Notes under the pieces: model-generated
Seen by the model: the letters and a program-made list of their open reading frames with translations, nothing else
Database searches by the model: none
Told to the model about the DNA's origin: nothing
Translations under genes and position numbers: made by a program
Source of the DNA: JANYGM01 sp043764015
Lineage (GTDB): Bacteria; Bacteroidota; Bacteroidia; Cytophagales; Thermonemataceae
Direction of reading: 5' to 3'
DNA: 63,338 nucleotides
Assembly: GCA_043764015.1 (NCBI GenBank)
Contig: JAYUKY010000030.1
Coordinates: 1-63,338, forward strand
Shown: piece after piece, positions 24,299 through 33,072 of the stretch
Position numbering within the stretch: the stretch's first letter is position 1
Layout: each line of letters opens with the position of its first letter

Positions 24299-25873
24299 AT
24301 GGTAAACGTAAGACCTGATGAGGTTTCTGCAATCCTAAGAGAGCAACTATCTAACATCAAAACTGTTGCTGAACTAGAAGAAATAGGCACAGTACTTCAA
24401 GTTGGTGATGGTGTGGCTCGTATCTACGGATTAACAAAAGTACAAGCGGGAGAACTCCTAGAATTTGAAAACGGCTTAAAAGCCCTTGCCCTAAATCTTG
24501 AAGAAGACAACGTAGGTGCGGTGCTTTTGGGTGCTGGTGAGGTAAAAGAAGGTGATGTTGTGAAACGTACCAAACAAATTGCAAGCATCAAAGTTGGTGA
24601 AAGCATTGTTGGGCGTGTCGTAAATACGCTTGGTATTCCTATTGATGGCGGTGCAGACCTTGATGGTGAGCTTTTTGATATGCCACTTGAGCGTAAAGCT
24701 CCTGGTGTTATCTACCGTCAGCCTGTAAATGAGCCTTTACAAACAGGTATCAAAGCCATTGATTCTATGATTCCTATTGGGCGTGGGCAACGTGAGCTTA
24801 TCATTGGTGACCGCCAAACTGGTAAAACTACGGTTGCTTTGGATACAATTATCAACCAAAAAGAATATTTTGAGCAAGGAAATCCAGTTTTTTGTATTTA
24901 TGTAGCTTGCGGACAAAAAGCATCAACAGTTGCACAAATTGTACAAGCACTTACAGAAGCGGGCGCAATGAAATATACGGTTGTAGTTGCTGCAACTGCT
25001 TCAGACCCGACACCAATGCAATTTTTTGCGCCATTTACGGGTGCGGCAATAGGTGAATATTTCCGTGATACTGGTCGTCCTGCTTTGGTTGTTTATGATG
25101 ACCTTTCTAAGCAAGCGGTTGCTTACCGTGAAGTTTCTTTGCTTTTGCGCCGTCCTCCTGGGCGTGAGGCATATCCAGGAGATGTGTTTTATTTGCACTC
25201 TCGTTTGCTGGAAAGAGCGGCAAAAATCAACGCATCAGATGATATTGCACGTGCAATGAATGATTTGCCAGAATCTTTGCGTTCAAAAGTGAAAGGTGGC
25301 GGTTCTTTGACTGCTTTGCCAATCATTGAAACGCAAGCGGGTGATGTTTCTGCTTATATTCCAACAAACGTGATTTCTATTACTGACGGACAGATATTTT
25401 TGGAGTCAAATCTTTTTAACTCTGGTATTCGTCCAGCTATCAACGTGGGTATTTCTGTATCTCGTGTGGGTGGAAATGCACAGATTAAATCAATGAAAAA
25501 AGTGGCTGGTACACTTAAACTTGACCAAGCGCAATTCCGTGAGTTAGAGGCATTTGCAAAATTTGGTTCTGACCTTGATGCTGCTACAAAACTTACCATT
25601 GAACGTGGTCGTAGAAACTTAGAAATCCTTAAACAAGCGCAATTCTCGCCTGTTTCTGTGGAAGAACAAGTAGCTATTGTTTACCTTGCAACACAAGGTG
25701 GACTTGATGGCGTGGCGGTGAATAAAGTAAAAGATTTTGAAAAAGAATATTTGCTACAAATGCGCACAGAACATAAAGCTATTTTAGCTAATTTTAAGGC
25801 TGGAAAGCTAGAAAAAGCTGATACAGATGCTATTATGGCACTTGCTAAAAATCTTTCTAAAAGATTTGCATAG
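24299..25873 (+). CDS. atpA: ATP synthase F1 subunit alpha
   Basis: Non-catalytic nucleotide-binding subunit of F1Fo ATP synthase. The 524-residue product is full length: the N-terminal beta-barrel (LQVGDGVARIYGL), Walker A GDRQTGKT near residue 172, LVVYDDLSKQA, RRPPGREAYPGD, and the arginine finger in SVSRVGGNAQIK. In most bacteria atpA lies between atpH and atpG. Here it has its own promoter after a 1-kb repeat-filled gap and is followed at once by a terminator and a small lipoprotein gene, so it is monocistronic. Confidence 0.97.
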   Translation: MVNVRPDEVSAILREQLSNIKTVAELEEIGTVLQVGDGVARIYGLTKVQAGELLEFENGLKALALNLEEDNVGAVLLGAGEVKEGDVVKRTKQIASIKVGESIVGRVVNTLGIPIDGGADLDGELFDMPLERKAPGVIYRQPVNEPLQTGIKAIDSMIPIGRGQRELIIGDRQTGKTTVALDTIINQKEYFEQGNPVFCIYVACGQKASTVAQIVQALTEAGAMKYTVVVAATASDPTPMQFFAPFTGAAIGEYFRDTGRPALVVYDDLSKQAVAYREVSLLLRRPPGREAYPGDVFYLHSRLLERAAKINASDDIARAMNDLPESLRSKVKGGGSLTALPIIETQAGDVSAYIPTNVISITDGQIFLESNLFNSGIRPAINVGISVSRVGGNAQIKSMKKVAGTLKLDQAQFRELEAFAKFGSDLDAATKLTIERGRRNLEILKQAQFSPVSVEEQVAIVYLATQGGLDGVAVNKVKDFEKEYLLQMRTEHKAILANFKAGKLEKADTDAIMALAKNLSKRFA

Positions 25874-25897
25874 TATTTGTATAAGCAACAGTAATCA

Positions 25898-25933
25898 AAG
25901 GACTTTCTAAATTTCTTAGAAAGTCTTTTTTTG
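25898..25933 (+). terminator. Terminator of atpA
   Basis: GACTTTCTAA and TTAGAAAGTC flank a short loop, followed by seven T, 25 bases after the atpA stop. Confidence 0.9.
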
Positions 25934-25963
25934 TAAAATCACTAAATTCTAAATAAAAAAAAG

Positions 25964-26113
25964 ATGAAACACGCACGCACACTACTATTTTTATTTTGTA
26001 TGTCTTTGTTCTTGTCTTCTTGCTTGGTCGTCCAACCAACGCCTGGCAATAATGGCAAACACAAAGGTTGGTACAAAAGCAACAACGGCAAACACAAAGG
26101 TTGGAAAAAATAA
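25964..26113 (+). CDS. Small lipoprotein with duplicated NNGKHKGW
   Basis: A 49-residue product with a short signal peptide (LLFLFCMSLFLSSC) whose lipobox LSSC puts the lipidated Cys at residue 20. The remaining 29 residues are basic and contain two copies of the motif NNGKHKGW (residues 29-36 and 40-47). Terminators lie on both sides, so it is its own unit, with no clear promoter between the atpA terminator and its ATG. Similar tiny GKHKGW lipoproteins occur in other Bacteroidota as far as I recall; no function is known to me. Confidence 0.75.
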   Translation: MKHARTLLFLFCMSLFLSSCLVVQPTPGNNGKHKGWYKSNNGKHKGWKK

Positions 26114-26131
26114 ATAATTATATCTATTAGC

Positions 26132-26168
26132 AAAAAGCCTTCTAAATTAAGTTTAGAAGGCTTTTTTA
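26132..26168 (+). terminator. Terminator of the small lipoprotein gene
   Basis: AGCCTTCTAAA, loop, TTTAGAAGGCT and a T run. Confidence 0.88.
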
Positions 26169-26184
26169 TGCTAAAATCCAAAAG

Positions 26185-26250
26185 GTGAGAATAACGTAAC
26201 TTTTACGCCTAATTACGCAATACTTTATCAAAAGGATAAAACTATTTTTG
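26185..26250 (+). promoter_or_regulatory. TACGC direct-repeat operator and promoter, copy 1
   Basis: GTGAGAAT, then TACGC at 26204 and 26214 (10 bases apart), then ATCAAAA and the -7 box TATTTTTG at 26243-26250. The second TACGC starts 29 bases before the -7 box. The same layout with the same distances occurs at 29,080-29,145. There is no TTTG -33 element; the repeat sits where one would be, as expected for activator-dependent promoters. Confidence 0.7.
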
Positions 26251-26280
26251 TATGATAAAATAATATTTTTGCTAATAAAA

Positions 26281-27096
26281 ATGCACTCATTAAAACAAAT
26301 TTGTTATTTTTTGATATACACTTTTTTTATCACTTGGTTGTGCTGGGTGAGCATTATAGTAGGTAATAAGTATTTTGATACATTTTGGTATGGTACACCT
26401 GCATTTTGGATATTTTATACTGTTGGGAGTTTCGCTCCTGCTATTAGTAGTTACTTGATTTTCAAACAGTTTAGAGAAAATTTTACAGAAAAATCTTTCA
26501 TAAAATACGTTTTTGGCAACAAAATAATAAGTAAAATAACAGGCAAAACTTGGCTGTTATTTGGTATATTTCTGGTTTGGCGACTTTTTATGATTTTGAT
26601 TTCTTTTGACATCATTAAACCTATTTCTTGGCTTACGTTGCTTTCTTTTTTTATTAATTTGCCGTTTTTGATTGTTTTAGGTGGTTTAGAAGAGCTGGGT
26701 TGGAGAGGTATTTTACAACCAAAATTAGAGAAAATTATTACTTATTTACCTTCTGTGCTTGTCGTGGGCATTATTTGGAGTTTGTGGCATTTGCCTTTGT
26801 GGTTTATCAAAGGAACGGTGCAAAGTGGGTTTCCGTTTTGGCTGTATTTGGTTTCTGGAATAGTGCTGACTGCAAGCCTGACCACGCTTTACAAATATAC
26901 TAACAATTTATTTCTTTGTGTGATTGCTCACGCTTGGTTTAATGCGTGTATTGGGCTGGCGTTGTATGTGGGGGATAATGGCGTTTTGCAGCTCAACCTC
27001 AACTGGAAAGTAGTGGTCGTTTTTGGTATTGAATTGCTTGTTTCCTTGATTTTAGGGAATATTCATTATCAAAAAAGCAAACAAATATCACAATAA
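26281..27096 (+). CDS. CPBP family intramembrane metalloprotease
   Basis: A 271-residue polytopic membrane protein of the CAAX/CPBP (Abi) group, which cleave substrates within the membrane. All family motifs are present: EELGWRG (EExxxR), SLWHLPLWF, and AHAWFNA (HxxxN). Relatives act in peptide maturation, bacteriocin self-protection or prenyl-protein processing; the role here is unknown. ATG 26281 is preferred, since the longer frame starts within the -7 box. The gene is preceded by the TACGC operator and followed 27 bases later by a nitroreductase gene, likely in one transcript. Confidence 0.85.
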   Translation: MHSLKQICYFLIYTFFITWLCWVSIIVGNKYFDTFWYGTPAFWIFYTVGSFAPAISSYLIFKQFRENFTEKSFIKYVFGNKIISKITGKTWLLFGIFLVWRLFMILISFDIIKPISWLTLLSFFINLPFLIVLGGLEELGWRGILQPKLEKIITYLPSVLVVGIIWSLWHLPLWFIKGTVQSGFPFWLYLVSGIVLTASLTTLYKYTNNLFLCVIAHAWFNACIGLALYVGDNGVLQLNLNWKVVVVFGIELLVSLILGNIHYQKSKQISQ

Positions 27097-27123
27097 TTTA
27101 ACAACAAAAAACGACAATTAAAA

Positions 27124-27846
27124 ATGAATTTAGAAGAAATAGTAAATTACAGACGTTCTGTACGACATTACCAAAAAACGCCTATTGATGCTCAAAGAGT
27201 AAAGCATTGCCTTGAACTTGCCACTTTAGCACCCAATAGTTCTAATATGCAACTGTGGGAATTTTATCATATAACAAATTCTGATACCTTAAAAGAACTT
27301 TCTGTTGCTTGTTTAAGTCAAGAATCAGCCACAACTGCCCAACAAATGGTGGTTTTTGTAACGAGGCAAGATTTGTACCGCCAAAGAGCAAGAAAAATGA
27401 TGGCGTTAGAAATTCAAAATGTCCTTAAAAACAGTCCTCAAACAAAGCAAGAAGGAAGAATTAAAAGCTGGAAAATGTATTATGGCAAAATAATGCCTTT
27501 TTTGTATGTCCGTTTTTTGGGGATTTTTGGAATTTTCAGAAAAATAATAATGAATATTATTGGGCTTTTCAGACCAATTGTTTATCAGGTTTCTGAAAAT
27601 GATATGCGAGTTGTGGTGCATAAAACTTGTGCTTTGGCAGCGCAAACATTTATGTTGGCTATGGCAAACGAAAAATATGACACCTGCCCAATGGAGGGTT
27701 TTGATAGCGGAAAAGTGAAAAGTATCTTAAAATTGCCTTATGGTGCAGAAATAAATATGGTTGTTTCTTGCGGAATAAGAGAAGAAAATGGCGTTTGGGG
27801 CGAGAGAATGAGAATTCCTTTTGAGGAAGTTTATCAGAAAATTTAG
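27124..27846 (+). CDS. Nitroreductase family protein
   Basis: A 240-residue FMN-dependent oxidoreductase of the nitroreductase fold. Seen: the N-terminal RRSVRHY FMN-phosphate site, LAPNSSNMQLWEF, an insertion in the middle with hydrophobic stretches (residues 120-155) that may touch the membrane, and a C-terminal CPMEGFDSGKVKSILKLP that is the usual flavin-binding GFD motif. The substrate is not evident. It lies 27 bases downstream of a CPBP protease gene, probably co-transcribed from the TACGC promoter. Confidence 0.85.
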   Translation: MNLEEIVNYRRSVRHYQKTPIDAQRVKHCLELATLAPNSSNMQLWEFYHITNSDTLKELSVACLSQESATTAQQMVVFVTRQDLYRQRARKMMALEIQNVLKNSPQTKQEGRIKSWKMYYGKIMPFLYVRFLGIFGIFRKIIMNIIGLFRPIVYQVSENDMRVVVHKTCALAAQTFMLAMANEKYDTCPMEGFDSGKVKSILKLPYGAEINMVVSCGIREENGVWGERMRIPFEEVYQKI

Positions 27847-27898
27847 AAAATAAGTTTATGAAAAAATATGTAATTAGTTGATTGTCAATTTTTTGTAT

Positions 27899-27926
27899 TC
27901 ATTCACAATTCACAATTCACAATTAT
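27899..27926 (+). repeat. Heptamer repeat CACAATT before the DUF6544 gene
   Basis: TTGTATTCATTCACAATTCA and two more CACAATT units, ending three bases before ATG 27929. Confidence 0.85.
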
Positions 27927-27928
27927 TT

Positions 27929-29047
27929 ATGCTTAAAACTATTTTTATTTTCGTCACTATTCTTCACGGACTTATCCATTTCTTAGGTTTTGCTAAGGCT
28001 TTCAACTACGGAAACATCACACAACTGACAAAAGAAATTTCTAAACCAATGGGCGTTTTATGGCTAATTACGGCGTTTTTGTTTTTATTTTGTATGATTT
28101 TGTATATTTTTAAGAAAGATAATTGGGTTTATTTTGCCTTTGTAGCGGTGATTTTCTCACAAATACTTATCATAAATAGTTGGCAAGATGCGAAATTTGG
28201 CACAATTATCAATTTGCTTGTTTTGGTAGTTGCCATTATTGGTTTATTTCAAATGAAATTCAAAAGTGAATATAAAAAAGAAGTCAAAATAGGTTTAGCA
28301 GAAAGCAATAATTTACCCAATAAAATGCTCACAGAAGCAGAAATAGCATATTTGCCAAAGATGGTTCAAAAATACATTCGTTATACAGGTTGTATGAATA
28401 AGCCAATAGTAAACCATTTTAAGGTAGATTTTTTGGGAAAAATCAGAAGTTACGAGAAAAAAGTGTGGAGGCCACTTGTTTCAGAACAATATAACTTTAT
28501 CAAAACGCCTAGAAGGCTGTTTTATCTTGATGCAACAATGAATAATTTGCCTGTTGCGGGCTTTCATTGTTTCAAAAATAGTACGGCTTTTATGGATATA
28601 AGGCTACTTTCTATCTTCAAAGTGCAGTATGCAGCAAGCAAAGAAATGGATATTTCGGAAACGGTTACTTTTTTCAATGATATGTGTTGTATGGCACCTG
28701 CCACACTTATTGATAAAAGAATAAAATGGTTGGGAACGGAAGGAAATAAAGTAAAAGCCTCATTTTCAAACAATGGCATCACTATTTCAGCAGAACTTTA
28801 TTTTAACGAAAAAGGAGAACTAATAAATTTTATTTCAGAAGATAGGTCTGTAATTGCAGAAAACGGCACAACGCAAAGACGCAAATGGAGTACGCCTTTG
28901 CGTGATTATAAGGATATAAATGGTTATAAATTGGCAAGTTATGCGGAAGCGGTTTATGCTTATCCTGATGGGGATTTTATTTATGCGACTTTTAATTTGA
29001 AAAATATTAGGTACAACGGGCTTGTAGAGAACAAATTAGCTCTTTAA
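27929..29047 (+). CDS. DUF6544 family membrane-anchored protein
   Basis: A 372-residue protein with four N-terminal membrane segments (residues 1-110) and a soluble C-terminal domain of about 250 residues that matches the DUF6544 group (LPKMVQKYIRYTGC, RSYEKKVWRPLVSEQYN, and WSTPLRDYKDINGYKLASYAEAVY, abbreviated). The role of this family is not established. Start at ATG 27929 because the upstream frame is the heptamer repeat. It follows the nitroreductase gene by about 80 bases. Confidence 0.8.
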   Translation: MLKTIFIFVTILHGLIHFLGFAKAFNYGNITQLTKEISKPMGVLWLITAFLFLFCMILYIFKKDNWVYFAFVAVIFSQILIINSWQDAKFGTIINLLVLVVAIIGLFQMKFKSEYKKEVKIGLAESNNLPNKMLTEAEIAYLPKMVQKYIRYTGCMNKPIVNHFKVDFLGKIRSYEKKVWRPLVSEQYNFIKTPRRLFYLDATMNNLPVAGFHCFKNSTAFMDIRLLSIFKVQYAASKEMDISETVTFFNDMCCMAPATLIDKRIKWLGTEGNKVKASFSNNGITISAELYFNEKGELINFISEDRSVIAENGTTQRRKWSTPLRDYKDINGYKLASYAEAVYAYPDGDFIYATFNLKNIRYNGLVENKLAL

Positions 29048-29079
29048 TTATTACCGTAAAAATCATTTATCACCTAAAA

Positions 29080-29145
29080 GTGAGAATGATATAACATCTA
29101 CGCCTAATTACGCAACGCCTCATCAAAATAATAAACCTACTTTTG
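29080..29145 (+). promoter_or_regulatory. TACGC direct-repeat operator and promoter, copy 2
   Basis: GTGAGAATGATATAAC, then TACGC at 29099 and 29109, then ATCAAAATAATAAAC and TACTTTTG at 29138-29145. Distances match copy 1 at 26,185 exactly (10 and 29 bases). It drives the T9SS cargo gene. Confidence 0.7.
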
Positions 29146-29195
29146 TGTAACACTCGTATAACAATACTTGACATTTAGCACAAAATAAATTTATT

Positions 29196-30887
29196 ATGAA
29201 AACGACAAATCTTAAAAAATATACTTCACGTATGCTTTTTTTGCTGATACTAGGCACTTTGGCAAGCAACAACGCAGCGTGGGGTATCACCTATTACAGC
29301 GTGGATTCTGGAAATTGGAACTCCTCAAATAAATGGTCATTGACTAGTGGAGGTGCTGATTGTGGTGGATGTAGCCCTAGTGTCATAGATAATGTAGTTA
29401 TAGAAGGAGGGCAAACCATCAATATCGCATCTTTAGGTGCTAGTGTCAATAATATTACTATTGGTAATTCTTCTACACTAACAATGGGCAATAATAGCGA
29501 CCTTAACATAAATGGTAATTTTACAAATAATGGCACATTTACCACTAGCGCAAGTAGCATTATTACTTTCCAAGGGGCAAATACGCAAAATATAACAGGT
29601 GCTACTATTTTCAATAACCTCATTATCAATAAAATAACTGCCAATAATACAATTATACTAAGTAACAACATCACCATAGAGAAAACACTTACGCTCATGG
29701 CTGGACTTCTGGTCACGCAAAACAATGAAATTAGCCTAACTGGGGCATTTAATACGCAATTAGCAGGTGCGCCTTTTGGACTTACTAACCACGTTGTTAC
29801 GTCTGCAAATGGCAAGTTTTTAAGAGAAGATGTAAGTATTTCTGCGAGTAGTACAGAAATTGTATTTCCAATAAGTGCCACCACAACAGATTATGCGCCA
29901 CTTTCTATCACCAATAACAGCACAAGTACCATCAATTACGGCAATATAACTGCAGGAGTACGCCCTGCAGGAACGGCAATTCCTCCACTTTCAGCATTTG
30001 TAAATAGTATTTGGAATATTGCTATTAGTGGCTCTGCAAGTGCTATTATGACTTTTGAGTGGAATAATGCTACCAATCTTGTTGGCGTTTTACCAAACAC
30101 AACCGCAGTAAAACAGTCTAACGGTGCGCCTACGCTTGTTTGGATACCCATCAGCACAACGCCTTACGTATTACTTGCGCCTAGCATCACAGCCATTGTA
30201 CCTGCAGGAACTGGTACAAATAGAGATTTTGCGGTTTTTGCAGTAGCTTCAGCAATTCCAATTCCGCCAGTTCCGTTACCTCAATTAGCTACGCCAAACA
30301 CTAATATAAAATTTGTTGGGATCAATGAAAATAATCCTAATATGGTGGAATTTTCGTGGTTGCCCGTTGCGAGTGCGCAAGGCTACGAAATGCGCACAGG
30401 TACAATTATAGGTAATTCTATGGTTTGGAAAACGGCTATTATTATGGGTTTTATCACCAATCCTTTACTTATTTCTTATCAAAACAAAAATATTGAATAT
30501 GATATAATGACTTATTATAGCGTAAAAGCCACCGCTACTACAGGTGCATCTAATTCTAGCTGGAGCAGCCCTGCCATTATGTTTGTTTCTAGTATCAACG
30601 ACCCAACTACGGCACTTAATACGAATATAGAAAATCAGATAAAACTATTCCCTAATCCTACAAATGGGTTTTTTATGTTGAGTTTAGAAGATATTTATGG
30701 CTCACTTTTCAGGGATAATCATATTACTTTTATGTTGATGGATATGGCAGGAAAAAATGTTTTGATAGAAAAAACCACACAAGGATTTCCTTATAAAATG
30801 TCTTTGGAGAGTGTGCCAAGTGCTTTGTATTATTTGAAGATAATAGGAAAAGAGGGAACAATAGTCAAGAAAATAAGTAAAAAATAA
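29196..30887 (+). CDS. Secreted protein with type IX sorting domain
   Basis: A 563-residue extracellular protein. Signal peptide (RMLFLLILGTLASNNAAWG), a repetitive beta-helix-like region of Asn/Thr/Ile-rich strands (about 60-160), a fibronectin-like stretch (about 370-470: NMVEFSWLPVASAQGYEMR, YYSVKATATTG) and a C-terminal type-A sorting domain (IKLFPNPTNGFFML ... LYYLKIIGKEGTIVKKISKK, broken). The last domain sends cargo through the type IX system, which here includes the PorU sortase at 53,005. Its promoter carries the TACGC operator. Confidence 0.85.
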   Translation: MKTTNLKKYTSRMLFLLILGTLASNNAAWGITYYSVDSGNWNSSNKWSLTSGGADCGGCSPSVIDNVVIEGGQTINIASLGASVNNITIGNSSTLTMGNNSDLNINGNFTNNGTFTTSASSIITFQGANTQNITGATIFNNLIINKITANNTIILSNNITIEKTLTLMAGLLVTQNNEISLTGAFNTQLAGAPFGLTNHVVTSANGKFLREDVSISASSTEIVFPISATTTDYAPLSITNNSTSTINYGNITAGVRPAGTAIPPLSAFVNSIWNIAISGSASAIMTFEWNNATNLVGVLPNTTAVKQSNGAPTLVWIPISTTPYVLLAPSITAIVPAGTGTNRDFAVFAVASAIPIPPVPLPQLATPNTNIKFVGINENNPNMVEFSWLPVASAQGYEMRTGTIIGNSMVWKTAIIMGFITNPLLISYQNKNIEYDIMTYYSVKATATTGASNSSWSSPAIMFVSSINDPTTALNTNIENQIKLFPNPTNGFFMLSLEDIYGSLFRDNHITFMLMDMAGKNVLIEKTTQGFPYKMSLESVPSALYYLKIIGKEGTIVKKISKK

Positions 30888-30912
30888 AGAGTTTTTGGTA
30901 TTTATAAATTTA

Positions 30913-30950
30913 TCCTAAAATTAGGAATATTCTAATTTTAGGATTATTTT
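30913..30950 (+). terminator. Terminator of the T9SS cargo gene
   Basis: CCTAAAATTAG and CTAATTTTAGG around a short loop, then a T-rich run. It ends just before the next start codon at 30956. Confidence 0.8.
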
Positions 30951-30955
30951 TGTGT

Positions 30956-31423
30956 ATGAGAAAAATACTTTTATTACTCGCCCTTATTTTTGTGTTTGTG
31001 TTGCCCAGCGTTCCGTTGTTGGCACAAGTAGAGAAAGAACTTTTGCTTGAAGTTCTTAAGCAACAAACTATTACTAATGCTAAGGTAGATAAACTTTCCG
31101 AACAAGTAGCAGAAGTTTCTAAACAAACAGCACTTACAAACATTGAAGTCAAATCTTTGGAAAAAGCTATTGATAAGCGTTTTGAAGACGCAGGTAAACG
31201 TGTTGATATTTTACTTTATATAATGATTGCTATTCTTACAGGCATATTTGGGCTTATGGCATTGATTGTCTGGGACAGACGAGCCGTAGCAAAACCATTT
31301 GAAGACAAAACAGAAGAACTCAAAAAAGAGATAGCATTACTCAAAGAAAAGGAACAGAAATTTGAGGAAAAAATGGAAAATTCTTTAAAGCAAATTGATG
31401 CTCGTTTTGCTGGTATTTCGTAG
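30956..31423 (+). CDS. Membrane-anchored coiled-coil protein
   Basis: Unrecognised 155-residue protein. It has a signal peptide (ILLLLALIFVFVLPSVPLLA), a first coiled coil (about 25-85), one membrane helix (ILLYIMIAILTGIFGLMALI, about 84-104) and a second, lysine/glutamate-rich coiled coil to the end. It resembles stomatin- or YtxH-like adaptors in layout only. The start is ATG 30956. It precedes yraN by 11 bases, so the two are likely co-transcribed. Confidence 0.78.
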   Translation: MRKILLLLALIFVFVLPSVPLLAQVEKELLLEVLKQQTITNAKVDKLSEQVAEVSKQTALTNIEVKSLEKAIDKRFEDAGKRVDILLYIMIAILTGIFGLMALIVWDRRAVAKPFEDKTEELKKEIALLKEKEQKFEEKMENSLKQIDARFAGIS

Positions 31424-31434
31424 TTCTATACATA

Positions 31435-31788
31435 ATGAAACACACAGAAAAGGGGCTTTTTGGTGAAAATCTCGCTTGCGAATATCTCCAAAAACAAGAT
31501 TTTGAGATAATCAGGCGCAATTTTCGTTATAAAAGAGGTGAAATTGATGTTATTTGCAAAAAAAATGATATTTTAATTTTTGTGGAGGTAAAATACCGCA
31601 CTTCTGATGCCTTTGGAATGCCTGAAAATAGCGTTGATGAGAAAAAAAAGAAGATTTTTTTGAGAACTGCAAATGAGTATATTTTCCAAGAAGATTGGCA
31701 AAATGATATTCGTTTTGATATAATTGCTATTTTGCACAAAAGTAACCAAGAACCTGAAATAATGCACTTTGAAGATGCTTTTTATTGA
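31435..31788 (+). CDS. yraN: UPF0102 / YraN-family nuclease-like protein
   Basis: A 117-residue cytoplasmic protein with the predicted restriction-endonuclease-like fold of the YraN family. Seen: GENLACEYLQKQDFEIIRRN, GEIDVICKKNDILIFVEVKYR (motif E-D-ExK) and RFDIIAI. Relatives have been tied to recombination or DNA repair, not proven. It lies 11 bases after the coiled-coil gene. The convergent EamA gene ends four bases after its stop codon. Confidence 0.9.
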   Translation: MKHTEKGLFGENLACEYLQKQDFEIIRRNFRYKRGEIDVICKKNDILIFVEVKYRTSDAFGMPENSVDEKKKKIFLRTANEYIFQEDWQNDIRFDIIAILHKSNQEPEIMHFEDAFY

Positions 31789-31791
31789 TTT

Positions 31792-32766
31792 CTAAGACTT
31801 TGAAGTCGTTAAAACAGGTTGTTGCACTTTTTTCTCTTCTTCTCTTAGTTCCTCCAAAATCTCTAAACGGTTTTTTTGCGTTTTGAGCTTAAAATACCAA
31901 TCTAAAATAGTATAAGCAAACACTGCTAGTAAAATTGTTGCTCCTGCGAGATATACAGGCAGTTTTTCACGCTCATTCAAAATAAAATAAGCCAACCCAA
32001 AACCATAAACAGGTTCTAAATTAACAGTCAAGTTGATAGCAAAAACACTAAATTTTTTCATCAGTTTCACGCTCATAGCATACGCATACACCGTACACAC
32101 AAACGCCAAAATAGCAATATAAAGCCAATCAAAGCCTCTTAAGGCAAAATTAAGCGTTTGATTTGGAGCGAAAAAATATTGATAAATAGGCAAAAAAACT
32201 ATCACAGCAAGCAATGCGCCCAACATTTCGTAGAACGTAATGGTATAATGATTGTGTTTTTTGATAAGTTTTGAGTTGATAATGCTAAAAATAGTTCCGA
32301 AAATAGTGGCAATAATAGCCAAAAGCAAACCTTTTGTGTAACTTATTTCTGTGGCAGAAACAAAATAAAGCCCTGCTACAATGACCACACCTAGTGTTAT
32401 TTCTAGCCAACTTATACGTCTGCGAGAGATAATTGGGTCTAGCAAACTTGTCCAAAAAGAGGAAGTAGCCATTCCTATAAGGCATATTGACACGTTGGAG
32501 AGTTGCGCTGCACCAAAGAAAAATATCCAATGCAATGCAATAATTGCGCCTGTGGCAAGGAATTTCCAAAGGTCTTTTTTATCTACTTTAAAACTTTTTT
32601 TCTGAAAATAAAAAATAGCCCAAAGCCCAATAACGGCAAAAAGCGTTCTATAAAAGACAAGTTCCATATAAGGAATAGTTACAATTCTGCCCAGAATTGC
32701 GGTAAATCCCCAAATAAAAACAATAAAATGTAGTTGTAAGTAATCTTTAAACGAAGGCAAAGTCAT
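31792..32766 (-). CDS. EamA/DMT-superfamily transporter
   Basis: A 324-residue inner-membrane transporter of the drug/metabolite superfamily with about ten membrane segments and two EamA repeats (first half: VFIWGFTAILGRIV ... ; second half: GTIFSIINSKLIKK, and PVYGFGLAYFILNERE, the diagnostic E in the fourth helix of repeat two). The last 35 residues are lysine-rich and soluble. The substrate cannot be told. ATG 32766 is chosen over the longer frame, which would run through a repeated hairpin. Confidence 0.85.
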   Translation of the reverse strand: MTLPSFKDYLQLHFIVFIWGFTAILGRIVTIPYMELVFYRTLFAVIGLWAIFYFQKKSFKVDKKDLWKFLATGAIIALHWIFFFGAAQLSNVSICLIGMATSSFWTSLLDPIISRRRISWLEITLGVVIVAGLYFVSATEISYTKGLLLAIIATIFGTIFSIINSKLIKKHNHYTITFYEMLGALLAVIVFLPIYQYFFAPNQTLNFALRGFDWLYIAILAFVCTVYAYAMSVKLMKKFSVFAINLTVNLEPVYGFGLAYFILNEREKLPVYLAGATILLAVFAYTILDWYFKLKTQKNRLEILEELREEEKKVQQPVLTTSKS

Positions 32767-32822
32767 TGAATACGTGAAAATTATAAGTTGATAATAGTCG
32801 TTTTTGGTAGCGTTAGTAAGTA

Positions 32823-32857
32823 TAACTTCCCGAAAGTTTTCAACTTTCGGGAAGTTT
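32823..32857. repeat. Second copy of the TTCCCGAAAG hairpin
   Basis: TAACTTCCCGAAAGTT, a three-base loop, AACTTTCGGGAAGTTTA. It repeats the hairpin at 5669-5712, but here it lies 57 bases upstream of the EamA start and not after a gene end. Confidence 0.8.
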
Positions 32858-33013
32858 ATAACCATTTTTTAGGTGAAAAATTAAGTATCAATAATCATAC
32901 CTAAAAAAATAATTTTAAACTTTGCAAAATTACTAAAATGCTAACGAATTACCAAATTTTAAAAAAATCTCTTTTTGAAAGAATTTTTAACAGCATTTTG
33001 AAAGAATTTTTTG

Positions 33014-33021
33014 TATTTTTG
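33014..33021 (+). promoter_or_regulatory. -7 box TATTTTTG
   Basis: A TAnnTTTG match 52 bases before the endonuclease/phosphatase-family gene. Confidence 0.5.
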
Positions 33022-33072
33022 TGAAATATTTATCCAAAATTAAAAATAAAAAATCACAACCATTTAATTCCT

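Noticed and set aside
29294..29884. Long minus-strand frame opposite the T9SS cargo gene
   Set aside because: It mirrors the strand-rich repeats of the real gene, which has signal peptide and sorting domain.
32767..32865. Longer EamA start at 32865
   Set aside because: The extra residues are encoded by a dispersed hairpin; ATG 32766 leads directly into the first membrane helix.
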